From: CAVPTL01 sp963708725
GTDB taxonomy: Bacteria; Actinomycetota; Thermoleophilia; Gaiellales; JAICJC01
Direction: 5' to 3'
DNA length: 64,000 bases
Assembly: GCA_963708725.1 (NCBI GenBank)
Contig: CAVPTL010000010.1
Coordinates: forward strand, 1-64,000
Positions 1-7,619 of this stretch are shown piece by piece; position 1 is the first letter of the stretch, and each line of letters begins with the position of its first letter. The position numbers and the translations under genes are program-made. A model generated the notes under the pieces. It saw only the letters and a list, made by a program, of their open reading frames with translations, had not been told where the DNA came from and did not search any database.

Positions 1-91
1 GCACCTCCCCACTTCGGGGGATCGGCAGGCGCGCGAAAAGTCCTGCGTCCGTTCAGCGCCTACCCGAGGCCACTCCCCGAAGCAGGTGGAA

Positions 92-104
92 TAGACTGAA
101 CCCG
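92..104 (+). promoter_or_regulatory. -10 element for a leaderless cupin gene
   Basis: TAGACT (92-97) is followed by exactly six bases and then the GTG at 104, placing the predicted +1 on the start codon. There is no Shine-Dalgarno sequence. The same geometry recurs in the window (see findings). Confidence 0.55.
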
Positions 105-472
105 TGAGCGCATTCTCAGGCATCGACCGGCTCGACCATCTGCGTATCTGGGACGGCGTTAGCGCTCAGGCGATCGAAGGGGACCGGGCCACTCTGGCCA
201 TCGTCGATCTCCAGCCGCAATCGACCGTGACCGAGCACAGCCACGACAACGAGCAGCTGGGGATTCTGATCCGAGGCTCGCTGCGGTTCCGAGTCGGTGA
301 GGAGACCCGCGACCTCGTCCCCGGCGATACGTGGCAGATTGCAAGCGGGATGCCGCACCACGTCACCGCGGGGCCGGAAGGCGCCCTCGCGGTGGAGTGC
401 TTTGCTCCGGCCCGCAGCGATTGGGCCGGCCGGGAGCGGCTGGCGGATCGCCCGCCGCCGAGACTCGCCTGA
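104..472 (+). CDS. Small cupin-domain protein
   Basis: A 122-residue single-domain cupin of unknown substrate. The cupin core is visible: metal-ligand pattern HSHDNEQ near residues 46-52, the glycine-rich turn before GDTWQIASGMPHH near 74-86, and the second conserved His pair (PHH). This length and layout are typical of one-domain cupins that bind a metal and act as small-molecule isomerases, dioxygenases or sensors. The GTG start is chosen because a TAGACT hexamer lies six bases upstream. It stands alone and converges on the dehydrogenase. Family is clear, function is not. Confidence 0.8.
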   Translation: MSAFSGIDRLDHLRIWDGVSAQAIEGDRATLAIVDLQPQSTVTEHSHDNEQLGILIRGSLRFRVGEETRDLVPGDTWQIASGMPHHVTAGPEGALAVECFAPARSDWAGRERLADRPPPRLA

Positions 473-527
473 GCACGGTTAGGCGAATTACCGCCTGCTG
501 ACGGCCGTGACGAGCGCCTCGCCGACC

Positions 528-1547
528 TCACTGGTCGTCGAACTCCCACCGAGATCGGGCGTCCGGGCATCGCTTTCGGCCAAGCACAGTCTCGAGCGCG
601 TTCATCACCCGCGAGGCGGCTGTCGACTCACCGAGGTAGTCGAGCATCATCGCTGCGGCCCACACCGCGCCAATCGGATTCGCGCGGTTCTGACCGGCGA
701 TGTCGGGCGCCGAGCCGTGCACCGGCTCGAACAGCCCCGGACGGTCGCGAGACGGATTGACGTTCGCGCTGGCCGCAAGGCCCATACCGCCCTGAATCGC
801 GGCTCCGACGTCGGTCAGGATGTCACCGAACAGGTTGGATGCGATCATGACGTCGAACCGCTCGGGCGCGGTGATCATGGCGGCGGCGGCAGCGTCCACC
901 AGCATCCGATCGAGCGTGACATCGGGAAACTCCTGGTGCACCCGATCAACGACCTCGTCCCACATCACGAAGCTGTGACGACTGGCGTTGGATTTGGTGA
1001 TGCTCGCGAGCCGGCCGCGGCGCGACCGCGCCAACTCGAACCCGTGGCGGGCGACTCGCTCGACGCCCGACCGTGTGAACACGTCCACCTGGAGACCCAC
1101 CTCATGCGGGTATCCGACGTGCACTCTGCCTCCGACCCCGGCGTACTCGCCTTCGGTGTTCTCCCGCACACACACCATGTCGATGTCGGCGCTCCCACTG
1201 TCCCGCAGCGGGCTGGTGATGCCCGGCAACAGCCGGATCGGCCGGATGTTGAGATAGAGGTCAAACTCCTGCCGAATCGGCAGCAGCAGGCCCCAAAGCG
1301 TGATGTGGTCGGGGACGCTCGGCCACCCCACCGCCCCGAGGTAGATCGCGTCGAAGCGCTCGAGCTGGGAGAGCGCATCGGCCGGCATCATGCTGCCGTG
1401 CTCGAGGTAGTACTCACTGCCCCAGGGGAAGTGCTCCCACACGAGTGAGAACCCGTCGGCAGCGGCGTCGAGCACCGCAACCCCTTGTGCGGTCACCTCG
1501 GGCCCGACACCATCGCCGGAGATCACTGCTACCCGGTAGGACTTCAT
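528..1547 (-). CDS. Tartrate/D-malate dehydrogenase-type isocitrate/isopropylmalate-family enzyme
   Basis: NAD-dependent beta-decarboxylating dehydrogenase, 339 aa. It begins with the nucleotide-fold motif ISGDGVGPEV, has the LLLPIRQEFDLYLNIRP segment that typifies the tartrate/D-malate branch, the family signature NLFGDILTDVGAA near residue 225, and the adenine-binding FEPVHGSAPDIAGQ segment near 270. Substrates in this branch are D-malate, tartrate or isopropylmalate; the WGLLLPIR motif favours TtuC/DmlA over LeuB. The start at 1547 (ATG) is preferred over an in-frame ATG 45 bases upstream because it has GGTGATTG upstream and begins where the family begins. It lies 7 bases after the cupin stop, so the two are cotranscribed. 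Confidence 0.85.
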   Translation of the reverse strand: MKSYRVAVISGDGVGPEVTAQGVAVLDAAADGFSLVWEHFPWGSEYYLEHGSMMPADALSQLERFDAIYLGAVGWPSVPDHITLWGLLLPIRQEFDLYLNIRPIRLLPGITSPLRDSGSADIDMVCVRENTEGEYAGVGGRVHVGYPHEVGLQVDVFTRSGVERVARHGFELARSRRGRLASITKSNASRHSFVMWDEVVDRVHQEFPDVTLDRMLVDAAAAAMITAPERFDVMIASNLFGDILTDVGAAIQGGMGLAASANVNPSRDRPGLFEPVHGSAPDIAGQNRANPIGAVWAAAMMLDYLGESTAASRVMNALETVLGRKRCPDARSRWEFDDQ

Positions 1548-1554
1548 CGGCCAA

Positions 1555-1914
1555 TCACCAGTTGGGGACGAAGTCCGCGGCCGGCACCCCACCGATCGTC
1601 AGCACCTGCATTCCGTCCGCACCTGCCGCGAGTTTGCGCTTTGAGCCCGGGCCGACCCGGACGAGGTGACCCTTGCTCACGGGATGCGGTACGCCGTCGA
1701 TCGTGAATGTCCCCGAGCCCTCGAGCACGATATACAGCTCCTCCTGACCGTCATCGGCGTGATCGTGCTCGGGATAGCCGTCGTAGTTCGGCGGAGATGT
1801 CCCGAGATTGATCCCAAACGCCGTGATCCCCATCTCACGGCGGATCAGCTTGAAGCCGTCCCCGCCGTTGAGACCCTCGATGTCGTCGACATGTTTGATC
1901 GTGAAATCTGCCAT
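1555..1914 (-). CDS. Cupin-domain protein, likely cotranscribed with the dehydrogenase
   Basis: 119-residue cupin with metal-ligand motif EHDHADDGQEELY near residues 49-61 and glycine-containing turn KGHLVRVGPGSKRKL near 82-96. A GAGGAG ribosome binding site lies six bases before the ATG. The substrate cannot be told from the sequence; linkage to a tartrate/malate-type dehydrogenase suggests a role in hydroxy-acid metabolism, but that is inference only. Confidence 0.8.
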   Translation of the reverse strand: MADFTIKHVDDIEGLNGGDGFKLIRREMGITAFGINLGTSPPNYDGYPEHDHADDGQEELYIVLEGSGTFTIDGVPHPVSKGHLVRVGPGSKRKLAAGADGMQVLTIGGVPAADFVPNW

Positions 1915-1958
1915 CCGGGCTCCTCGGTCGAAGGTGGAACCCGCACGCTAGCGATGAT

Positions 1959-3374
1959 TCACAGCCCGGGGGTGGACTCCAGCCGGCCGCTCGCGACGGC
2001 GGCCTTGAGCGCGTCGAAATCGCGTTCGTTCTGGTCGGCGTACGTCTCGGCGAAGTCCGCCATCGCCTCGTCCAACACCGCACCGCTTCCCATGTAGCTG
2101 GCGATCGCCTCTGCGTCACCGGACCGGGCGTGGGCGCGCGCAAGCGTCTCTCCGCACACCTTGGCATACATCGCCATCGTCGTGGGGCTCATCAGCTCAA
2201 CCAGCGCCGAGCCCTTCTGATCCCATAGCTGGCGGACGTAGAAGTCACGGTCCACACCGTCGGGCCCGGTAATCCGATCCCACCCAAGCATGATGTCGCT
2301 GGCCGCCTGCATCAGGCGCTGACCTTCGACCACCCGCTGACCGTGGCTCTGGTGCTTGCTCTTCCCCAGGAACGGCTCCAGCACCGATGCCTCGGCCTCC
2401 TTGACCTGAAGAATCAGCGGGTCATCGTTGTCGCGGCCGACGAGCAACACGATCCACGCCCGCGTGCCGACGCTCCCCACGCCCACAACCTTGCGGGCGG
2501 CATGGACGTAGCGAAACCGCTCCAGCAGATGCCGACGATCCGAGGCCAGGGTGCGGCGGTAACGGCGGATCGTGCCGTGCACGAACTCCGTGATCGCGGC
2601 GGCATCGGCGTCCCCGGCGATGTCCTCGATCGGCGTGATCAACGGGGGATCACTGATGATCCGCGGCTCTCCGTCGACGATTGTGGTGAGCTTCGAGAAC
2701 GCCCGCATGCTGTCTTTCGAGCGGGCCTTTGCCACGTTCTTCTCGAATCGCTTGAACTCTTTCTTGGTACCGGCCCGTTGGGTCACCGCGACGAGCTCGT
2801 CCACGTCGATGCGCGCATACCAGAGATCCATGGTCGGCATCGAGGCCAGGCTGCGCATGTTTTCGCGATATGACCGGGTCACAGCCAGATTGACCTGGCG
2901 CCGCTCGGCGTCACTGAATCCGCGGTCGCGCCCGCCGACCGCAAAGCTCGCCACCAGCCGCTTGAGATCCCACTCGAACGGGCCGGGAAGCGACTCGTCG
3001 AAGTCGTTTACCCCAAACACGAGGCGCCGGTCGGGGGCGGCGAACCCGCCGAAGTTCGAGAGGTGAGCGTCCCCGCAAAGCTGCGTGTGCAGACCGGTGC
3101 GGGGAGTACCGGCAAGATCAGCCGCCATCAGATAGGCAGCCCCGCGAAAGAACGTGAATGCCGACACCATCATCCGGCCGTGGCGGATCGGCACCAGCTC
3201 GGGCACCCGCGTCTTGGCCTGCTCTTCCAGCATGTCGATCGGGTCGCGACGGCCAGGAGCGGGCTCCCACTCGGCATGCACTCCCCGGGGGACATCCGCG
3301 CGCGCGGCCTTGCCGCGGGCAACCCGCTCCGCCAAGGTCAGGTGCACCACTTTTGTGCCAGTTGCCGTCGCCAT
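1959..3374 (-). CDS. DUF2252 family protein
   Basis: 471-residue cytosolic protein of the DUF2252 family. Recognisable segments are the CGDAHLSNFG motif near residue 100, GVNDFDESLPGPFEWDLKRL near 120-140, and the conserved C-terminal FAETYADQNERDF. The CGDAHLSN/DFD pattern resembles the aminoglycoside-phosphotransferase/kinase-like catalytic loop (HGDxxxxN ... DFD), so a phosphotransferase-like fold is plausible; no function is established. The ATG at 3374 has GGGAGGACAC immediately upstream and is preferred over an ATG 12 bases further upstream. Divergent from the next small gene. Confidence 0.85.
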   Translation of the reverse strand: MATATGTKVVHLTLAERVARGKAARADVPRGVHAEWEPAPGRRDPIDMLEEQAKTRVPELVPIRHGRMMVSAFTFFRGAAYLMAADLAGTPRTGLHTQLCGDAHLSNFGGFAAPDRRLVFGVNDFDESLPGPFEWDLKRLVASFAVGGRDRGFSDAERRQVNLAVTRSYRENMRSLASMPTMDLWYARIDVDELVAVTQRAGTKKEFKRFEKNVAKARSKDSMRAFSKLTTIVDGEPRIISDPPLITPIEDIAGDADAAAITEFVHGTIRRYRRTLASDRRHLLERFRYVHAARKVVGVGSVGTRAWIVLLVGRDNDDPLILQVKEAEASVLEPFLGKSKHQSHGQRVVEGQRLMQAASDIMLGWDRITGPDGVDRDFYVRQLWDQKGSALVELMSPTTMAMYAKVCGETLARAHARSGDAEAIASYMGSGAVLDEAMADFAETYADQNERDFDALKAAVASGRLESTPGL

Positions 3375-3518
3375 GTGTCCTCCCATCGATGCTCGCGACC
3401 ACGAGCGATGTGGTCTGGGATCGAGTGTTACAGAGGCCGCGTCGTTCGCGAGCAAATGCCGGGTGGTTCACCCGGGTGAAAAAACGGATATCACGGCCCC
3501 CGGTAAGCTTTGCCGCAG

Positions 3519-3929
3519 ATGAACGACCCGGCGACGATCCAGCGCGAAGGCGACACGATCACGATCAGCGCCTCGGGGGGCGTCATCACCATCACCCGCG
3601 CCGAGACCCGGGTGCAGATCTCGGGTCGCCCCGGCCCCGATGCGCCGGCGATCGAGTTCAACACTGCCCGCAGTGACTACGACATGTTCGGGTCGCGGGT
3701 GTGCAGCACATGGAAGGCCGAGCTGTACGAGGCCGACACGCACGCGAGTCTGGGCAATCCCATGAACGCCCAGCTACGCATTGAACGCACGGCCCCGCGG
3801 GTGCTGACCGCGGAGGTTGCAGGTACCGACGGCGGGTTCACGATCGAACGGCTGGACGGCTACACCCTCATCACCGCGCTGGCCGCCCTGATGACCTATC
3901 AGCCGCCCGCGCGCCAGCTCGCGCCTTGA
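3519..3929 (+). CDS. Hypothetical 136-aa protein
   Basis: I do not recognise this protein. It is rich in beta-prone segments (TITISASGGVITITRAET, TAEVAGTDGGFTIERL) and ends with a short hydrophobic helix (YTLITALAALMTY). No signal peptide and no catalytic motif. The ATG at 3519 is chosen over a TTG nine bases upstream; TAAGCT at 3504-3509 could be a -10 giving an almost leaderless transcript. Codon use matches its neighbours, so it is likely real. Confidence 0.6.
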   Translation: MNDPATIQREGDTITISASGGVITITRAETRVQISGRPGPDAPAIEFNTARSDYDMFGSRVCSTWKAELYEADTHASLGNPMNAQLRIERTAPRVLTAEVAGTDGGFTIERLDGYTLITALAALMTYQPPARQLAP

Positions 3930-3956
3930 CAGCGCGCCGCACCAGGCGATCCTCCG

Positions 3957-4790
3957 TTACGCACGCGGCCGAAACGGGCTGAAATCCATCGCGCCGGGTG
4001 TGAGCCGAACGGCGGTCGAGACCGGTACCTCACTCCATGTCCCAGGCAGCGTTCCGAGCGGTTCGCTCATCACCGCATGAGCGTCGCCCGGGAGCAGCTG
4101 GAGATCCGCGAAATCGGGGTACATCCGCTTGAGCGTGTCGATGTCGTTGCTGTGGTAGAGCGTACGGGGAACCGCGCTGGTGGCGTAGCGAACCGCGGTC
4201 AGCGAGTCCTCGGTGAGTACGCCGACAGTCATCTGCACCGGATCGGAGATCCCGGCGGTGGTGGCGGCGCTCTCGATGAACCCCACAGCCCGCTCGAGAG
4301 CGGCCACCGGGTCGTCGAGCAGACCGAAGGTCAAGGCGAGGAAGAACATGTGCTCCGAGTCGGTGCTGCCGACAATCTGGGGGTACAACTCCGGGTCGAT
4401 CGCCAGCACCACCTCGCGCTTCATCTGCGCAAAGCCCTTGATGAACCCGTTGTGGACAAACAGCGTGTTGGCGTGCCGAAACGGGTGGCAGTTCGACTGC
4501 TGCACCGGCGAGCCGATCGCGGCGCGGACATGGGCGATCCAGGCCGAAGACTCGAGCGTTCGGGTGATCTCACGGAGATTCTCATCGTTCCACGCCGGCT
4601 CGGTCGAGCGGTAGCGGGCGGGCAATGGGTCGCCGGGCACGAACCAGCCGACCCCGAAACCGTCGCCGTTCACCGGCTCAGCGCCCTGGCTCGCCTCCAG
4701 GCTCTGGTGTACCAGCGTGTTGCTGTCTTCGCGGAACATGAACGACCCGACGTTGGTCGCCCCACCGATGTACGCCATCCATCTACACAT
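3957..4790 (-). CDS. Class II glutamine amidotransferase (YafJ/EgtC-like)
   Basis: 277 aa, an N-terminal-nucleophile (Ntn) amidotransferase. The sequence starts MCRWMAY, so after Met removal Cys2 becomes the catalytic nucleophile. Downstream are the family motifs GDGFGVGWF near 48-56, AHVRAAIG near 89, and NCHPF...LFVHNG near 100-115, which bind glutamine. It may hydrolyse gamma-glutamyl amides, as EgtC does in ergothioneine synthesis, but no egt genes are nearby, so the substrate is open. The start at 4790 is fixed by Cys2; an ATG 15 bases upstream would bury the nucleophile. Confidence 0.85.
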   Translation of the reverse strand: MCRWMAYIGGATNVGSFMFREDSNTLVHQSLEASQGAEPVNGDGFGVGWFVPGDPLPARYRSTEPAWNDENLREITRTLESSAWIAHVRAAIGSPVQQSNCHPFRHANTLFVHNGFIKGFAQMKREVVLAIDPELYPQIVGSTDSEHMFFLALTFGLLDDPVAALERAVGFIESAATTAGISDPVQMTVGVLTEDSLTAVRYATSAVPRTLYHSNDIDTLKRMYPDFADLQLLPGDAHAVMSEPLGTLPGTWSEVPVSTAVRLTPGAMDFSPFRPRA

Positions 4791-5012
4791 GATCGACCCC
4801 TTCACGAAAGCCCGGATCCCCGGAATCTACCCATTCTCAATGCGTCAGTTGATGGCCACCACCTCCCAGGGATCAAGCTTGTCAGCCTGGGTGACACGAA
4901 GGGGACGAGTACCCCGGGCGCATCCGCGGCGACTCGACCGCCAGTGACGACGCACCGCTTCGCCAGATCAATGACTCCGACCGCGCCCGCGCGGGTTTCG
5001 GACCGTTCCCCG

Positions 5013-5630
5013 TCAGGCGCTGATGAGGTTTGCGCACCGGTCATCGCGGAGGCATTCGCGGGTCTCCCGGTAGGCGAGGGTTGATGCGAGTGAGCGAACG
5101 GGTGCGTCGTCGAAACGGGTGAGGATTGTGTCGGCGCAGGCGCGGATCTCGTCGGCGGAGTGTGTCTCGCCGAACTCTTGATCGAGACCGGGCAGCATCT
5201 TTGCGAGCCGCAGCTCGTGGCCGGTGCGGTTTTGGCGGACGTCGTCGAGCCGGTTTTTGATGAAGTCGAGTATCCGACGCTCCAGCTCATCGCGGATCTC
5301 GCGCACTTGGTCAATCGGTCGGCCGTGGGGGTCGGGGATCTCCCAGTCCTCGACCCGGGTGGGGACGTAGGGACAGGCGCCGCCGCAGCCGAGTGTGATT
5401 GCCCAGTCGGCGTGCAGTTGCATTTCGAGGTCGAGCTTCTTCGGTCGTTCGTTGGAGATGTCGATCCCGACCTCGCGCATCACCTCGACAACCTCCGGCC
5501 ACGGTGCCGCAGCAGGCGTCTGGCCCGCGGACTCGGCGACGACGTCCTGCGGTGCGTACTTGCGCCAGAACGCCTGTGCCATTTGGGATCGACCCGCGTT
5601 GTGGGTACAAACGAACAGGATGTACTTCAT
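5013..5630 (-). CDS. arsC: Arsenate reductase / low-molecular-weight phosphatase with C-terminal helical domain
   Basis: 205 aa. The P-loop CTHNAGRSQM (residues 8-17) is the CX5R site of thioredoxin-type ArsC and LMW protein tyrosine phosphatases; LGCGGACPY near 80-88 supplies the two redox cysteines and DPHG near 99-102 the catalytic Asp. Residues about 145-205 form an extra helical segment (LAKMLPGLDQEF ... LASTLAYRETREC) that resembles the three-helix bundle attached to some actinobacterial ArsC proteins. Strong GGAGGTG ribosome binding site. Last gene of the arsR operon, so arsenate reduction is the natural role. Confidence 0.85.
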   Translation of the reverse strand: MKYILFVCTHNAGRSQMAQAFWRKYAPQDVVAESAGQTPAAAPWPEVVEVMREVGIDISNERPKKLDLEMQLHADWAITLGCGGACPYVPTRVEDWEIPDPHGRPIDQVREIRDELERRILDFIKNRLDDVRQNRTGHELRLAKMLPGLDQEFGETHSADEIRACADTILTRFDDAPVRSLASTLAYRETRECLRDDRCANLISA

Positions 5631-5645
5631 GGTTCACCTCCATCT

Positions 5646-5664
5646 GGTGACCACGGTGGTCACC
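5646..5664. repeat. Perfect 9-bp inverted repeat between phosphoesterase and arsC
   Basis: GGTGACCAC and GTGGTCACC flank a single central G. It lies in the short gap between the phosphoesterase stop and the arsC start, just upstream of the arsC ribosome binding site. It could be an mRNA hairpin tuning expression within the operon, or a protein-binding site. Confidence 0.6.
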
Positions 5665-5676
5665 GTCTCGGGCGAG

Positions 5677-6402
5677 TCAACTTGCGGTGATGAGCTTCTC
5701 GGCAAACTCTCCAGGTAGCCCTGCGCTGGTCACCTCGTTTGCTGCCGCCTCGGCGTCGTACTCAACCCGGTCGATCCGAGCAGTCACCCCGTCACCGGTG
5801 GTCTCAAGGACGGCGTACGCGGCGCGGGGATCGCCGTCCTTCGGTTTCCCGACTGAGCCGCAGTTGACGAAGAGCACATCTGCGAAGGTGTCGATCCAGG
5901 GTTTGTGGGTGTGCCCGAACACGAGCACGTCAGCGTCTGCGAGCCCGGCGATGCGCTCGAATGTGCGGGCCGGTTTCTCCTGGAACAGGTACTCGTTGAC
6001 CTTGCGCGGCGAGCCGTGCACAAGCCGCACACGCCGACCCCCCAGATCGAACCGCTCGTCAAACGGCAACCCCCGGAGGTAGTCCTTGCTCGCCCGATTG
6101 GTGTGCGCGAGCGTCCAATCCACGGAGAGTTGACCGATGGCACGGTCGTGAGGCGTCACGTATTCGCAGCCGCAGTCCTCGAGATCACGGCCGATGGCAT
6201 AGTCGTAGTTGCCAAAGATCGTTGGGATCCGTCGGGCTTGGATCAGGTCACACACCTGGTTCGGGTATGGGCCGTAGCCGACCAGGTCGCCACCGCAGTA
6301 GATCGTCTCGACTCCCGCGGCGTCGATCGCGGCGAGCACTGCTTCGAGCGCGGCGAGGTTCCCGTGAATATCGGTGATGACCGCCACCCTCTCGCCGCTC
6401 AT
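5677..6402 (-). CDS. Metallophosphoesterase (calcineurin-like) in the ars operon
   Basis: 241 aa with the dinuclear-metal phosphoesterase motifs in order: TDIHGNLAAL near residue 10 (DxH), GGDLVGYGPYP near 37 (GDxVGxGP), FGNYDYAIG near 63 (GNxD; the usual GNHD has Tyr for His), VHGSPRK near 127 and FGHTHKPW near 161. The length and layout fit the YfcE/MJ0936-like group with broad phosphodiesterase activity. It sits between the aquaporin (4-bp overlap) and arsC. A role in arsenic handling is inferred only from this position. Confidence 0.85.
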   Translation of the reverse strand: MSGERVAVITDIHGNLAALEAVLAAIDAAGVETIYCGGDLVGYGPYPNQVCDLIQARRIPTIFGNYDYAIGRDLEDCGCEYVTPHDRAIGQLSVDWTLAHTNRASKDYLRGLPFDERFDLGGRRVRLVHGSPRKVNEYLFQEKPARTFERIAGLADADVLVFGHTHKPWIDTFADVLFVNCGSVGKPKDGDPRAAYAVLETTGDGVTARIDRVEYDAEAAANEVTSAGLPGEFAEKLITAS

Positions 6403-7127
6403 GCGGATACTCCTGGTTCCGGTGATCGCAGCTCGCTGATGCGGCCCGCGTCTGTTTGGGAGATGGAGCCGAGTGGCTCGTCGCGTAAGAACTGGTAGAT
6501 CACCGCCGCAAGCGTTGCGCCAACGAGCGGGGCGGTGAGGTACACCCAGATCGAGGTGAAGTCGGCCGCTGCGATGGCGGGGCCGAGGGAGCGGGCCGGG
6601 TTCATGGAGGCGCCGCTGATCGGCCCGCCGAACATGGCGTCCATGCCGACGGTCGCGCCGATCGCGATCGCTGCCGCCTCGCCCACCGCACGGGTGTCAG
6701 TGGCAACGGCCATGATCACGAACATCAAAAAGAACGTCATCACCGCTTCCCACAAAAACGCCTGCGTGTCGGTTCCAGAGGGCAGCGTCGCTCCGACATG
6801 GGCGATGTTCCCCAAGGATCCACGCAGCACGAGGGCGGCGAGCGTCGCTCCGATGAGCTGGGCTCCCCAGTAACGCGGCACCTGTCGCCAGGGGAAGTGG
6901 CGTGAGATGGCAAAGGCGAACGTGACGGCGGGGTTGAAGTGGGCACCGGAGATGTGGCCAACGGCGTAGATCATGACCATGATCACCAGCCCGAACGTGA
7001 TCGCGACCCCGACATGTCCAAGGGCGTGGGTCTTCGCATCGACCATGATCGCCCCGCAGCCCGCAAACACCAACGTGAACGTGCCGATCACCTCCGCCAG
7101 CAAGCGCCGCGCAGCGGTGATGCTCAT
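6399..7127 (-). CDS. MIP-family channel (aquaglyceroporin/AqpS-like)
   Basis: 242 aa, six predicted membrane helices with two re-entrant half helices. Both pore motifs are present: HFNPAVTF (NPA 1, near residue 63) and SMNPARSLGP (NPA 2, near 177). It overlaps arsR by four bases and is therefore translationally coupled to it. In Sinorhizobium the aquaglyceroporin AqpS exports arsenite made by ArsC; the same logic fits here because no arsB/acr3 pump is visible in the operon. Confidence 0.88.
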   Translation of the reverse strand: MSITAARRLLAEVIGTFTLVFAGCGAIMVDAKTHALGHVGVAITFGLVIMVMIYAVGHISGAHFNPAVTFAFAISRHFPWRQVPRYWGAQLIGATLAALVLRGSLGNIAHVGATLPSGTDTQAFLWEAVMTFFLMFVIMAVATDTRAVGEAAAIAIGATVGMDAMFGGPISGASMNPARSLGPAIAAADFTSIWVYLTAPLVGATLAAVIYQFLRDEPLGSISQTDAGRISELRSPEPGVSA

Positions 7128-7474
7128 CCGGCTGCTGCCAGAGCGTCGGTCTCAACGAGCATTTGCAGTCGCGACATGGCTTCGGGGCGTACCCGGAAGT
7201 AGGCGAACGTGCCGCGCTTCTCGCGGTCAAGCAGGCCCGCCTCTCGCAGCTGCTTGAGGTGATAGCTGACGGTTGGCTGGGCGAGATCGAGCTGATCGGT
7301 GAACTCGCACACGCACACCGCCTCGCCTCTTGCTCGCAGCAGGATGTTCATGATCTTCAACCGATTTCGATCAGCAAGCACTCGAAACAGGCTCTCCAGC
7401 TCGATCGCGTCGGCATCGGAGAGCGATGACCCGGCCAGTGGCGTGCAGCAGTTGATTGTGGGGAGTCGCTTCAT
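7124..7474 (-). CDS. arsR: ArsR/SmtB-family metalloregulator
   Basis: 116-aa winged-helix repressor. The CVCEF motif near residues 53-57 matches the ELCVCDL arsenite site of classical ArsR, and the recognition helix follows in QPTVSYHLKQLREAGL. A second Cys pair at the N terminus (NCCTPL, residues 8-13) could complete a thiol site. It is expected to leave DNA on binding As(III)/Sb(III) and to autoregulate the downstream aquaporin, phosphoesterase and arsC. Predicted -10 TATAGT (7484-7489) leaves only about 3 nt of leader. Confidence 0.88.
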   Translation of the reverse strand: MKRLPTINCCTPLAGSSLSDADAIELESLFRVLADRNRLKIMNILLRARGEAVCVCEFTDQLDLAQPTVSYHLKQLREAGLLDREKRGTFAYFRVRPEAMSRLQMLVETDALAAAG

Positions 7475-7560
7475 TGATCACCGACTATATCGATGATCAT
7501 GAACATTTGCGAATGTGAATGGATGGTGATGGAAACACTTCAGAAACATTTGCGATGTGA
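7475..7560 (-). promoter_or_regulatory. ars operon promoter with repeated operator-like boxes
   Basis: Reading toward arsR, TATAGT (complement of 7484-7489) is the likely -10, with TTCGCA 18 bases upstream as -35. The -35 lies within the inverted repeat ACATT-TGCG-AATGT (7503-7516). A second near-copy, ACAT-TTGCG-ATGT, lies at 7546-7558, about four helical turns away. Two such boxes at a metalloregulator promoter are good ArsR operator candidates. Confidence 0.55.
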
Positions 7561-7619
7561 GCGAGAGGGGAGTGGTGGGACGCGAGGTTCCGGATCTGCG
7601 GTCGCTCCAACCCGCGGAT

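Noticed and set aside
1..60. CCCC-ACTTC-GGGG hairpin at the window start as a terminator
   Set aside because: The stem is short and the gene it would serve lies outside the window.
528..1448. Long plus-strand frame opposite the dehydrogenase, and similar long frames opposite lepA, obg, leuS and rng
   Set aside because: Typical antisense shadows in high-GC DNA; the minus-strand genes have full family motifs.
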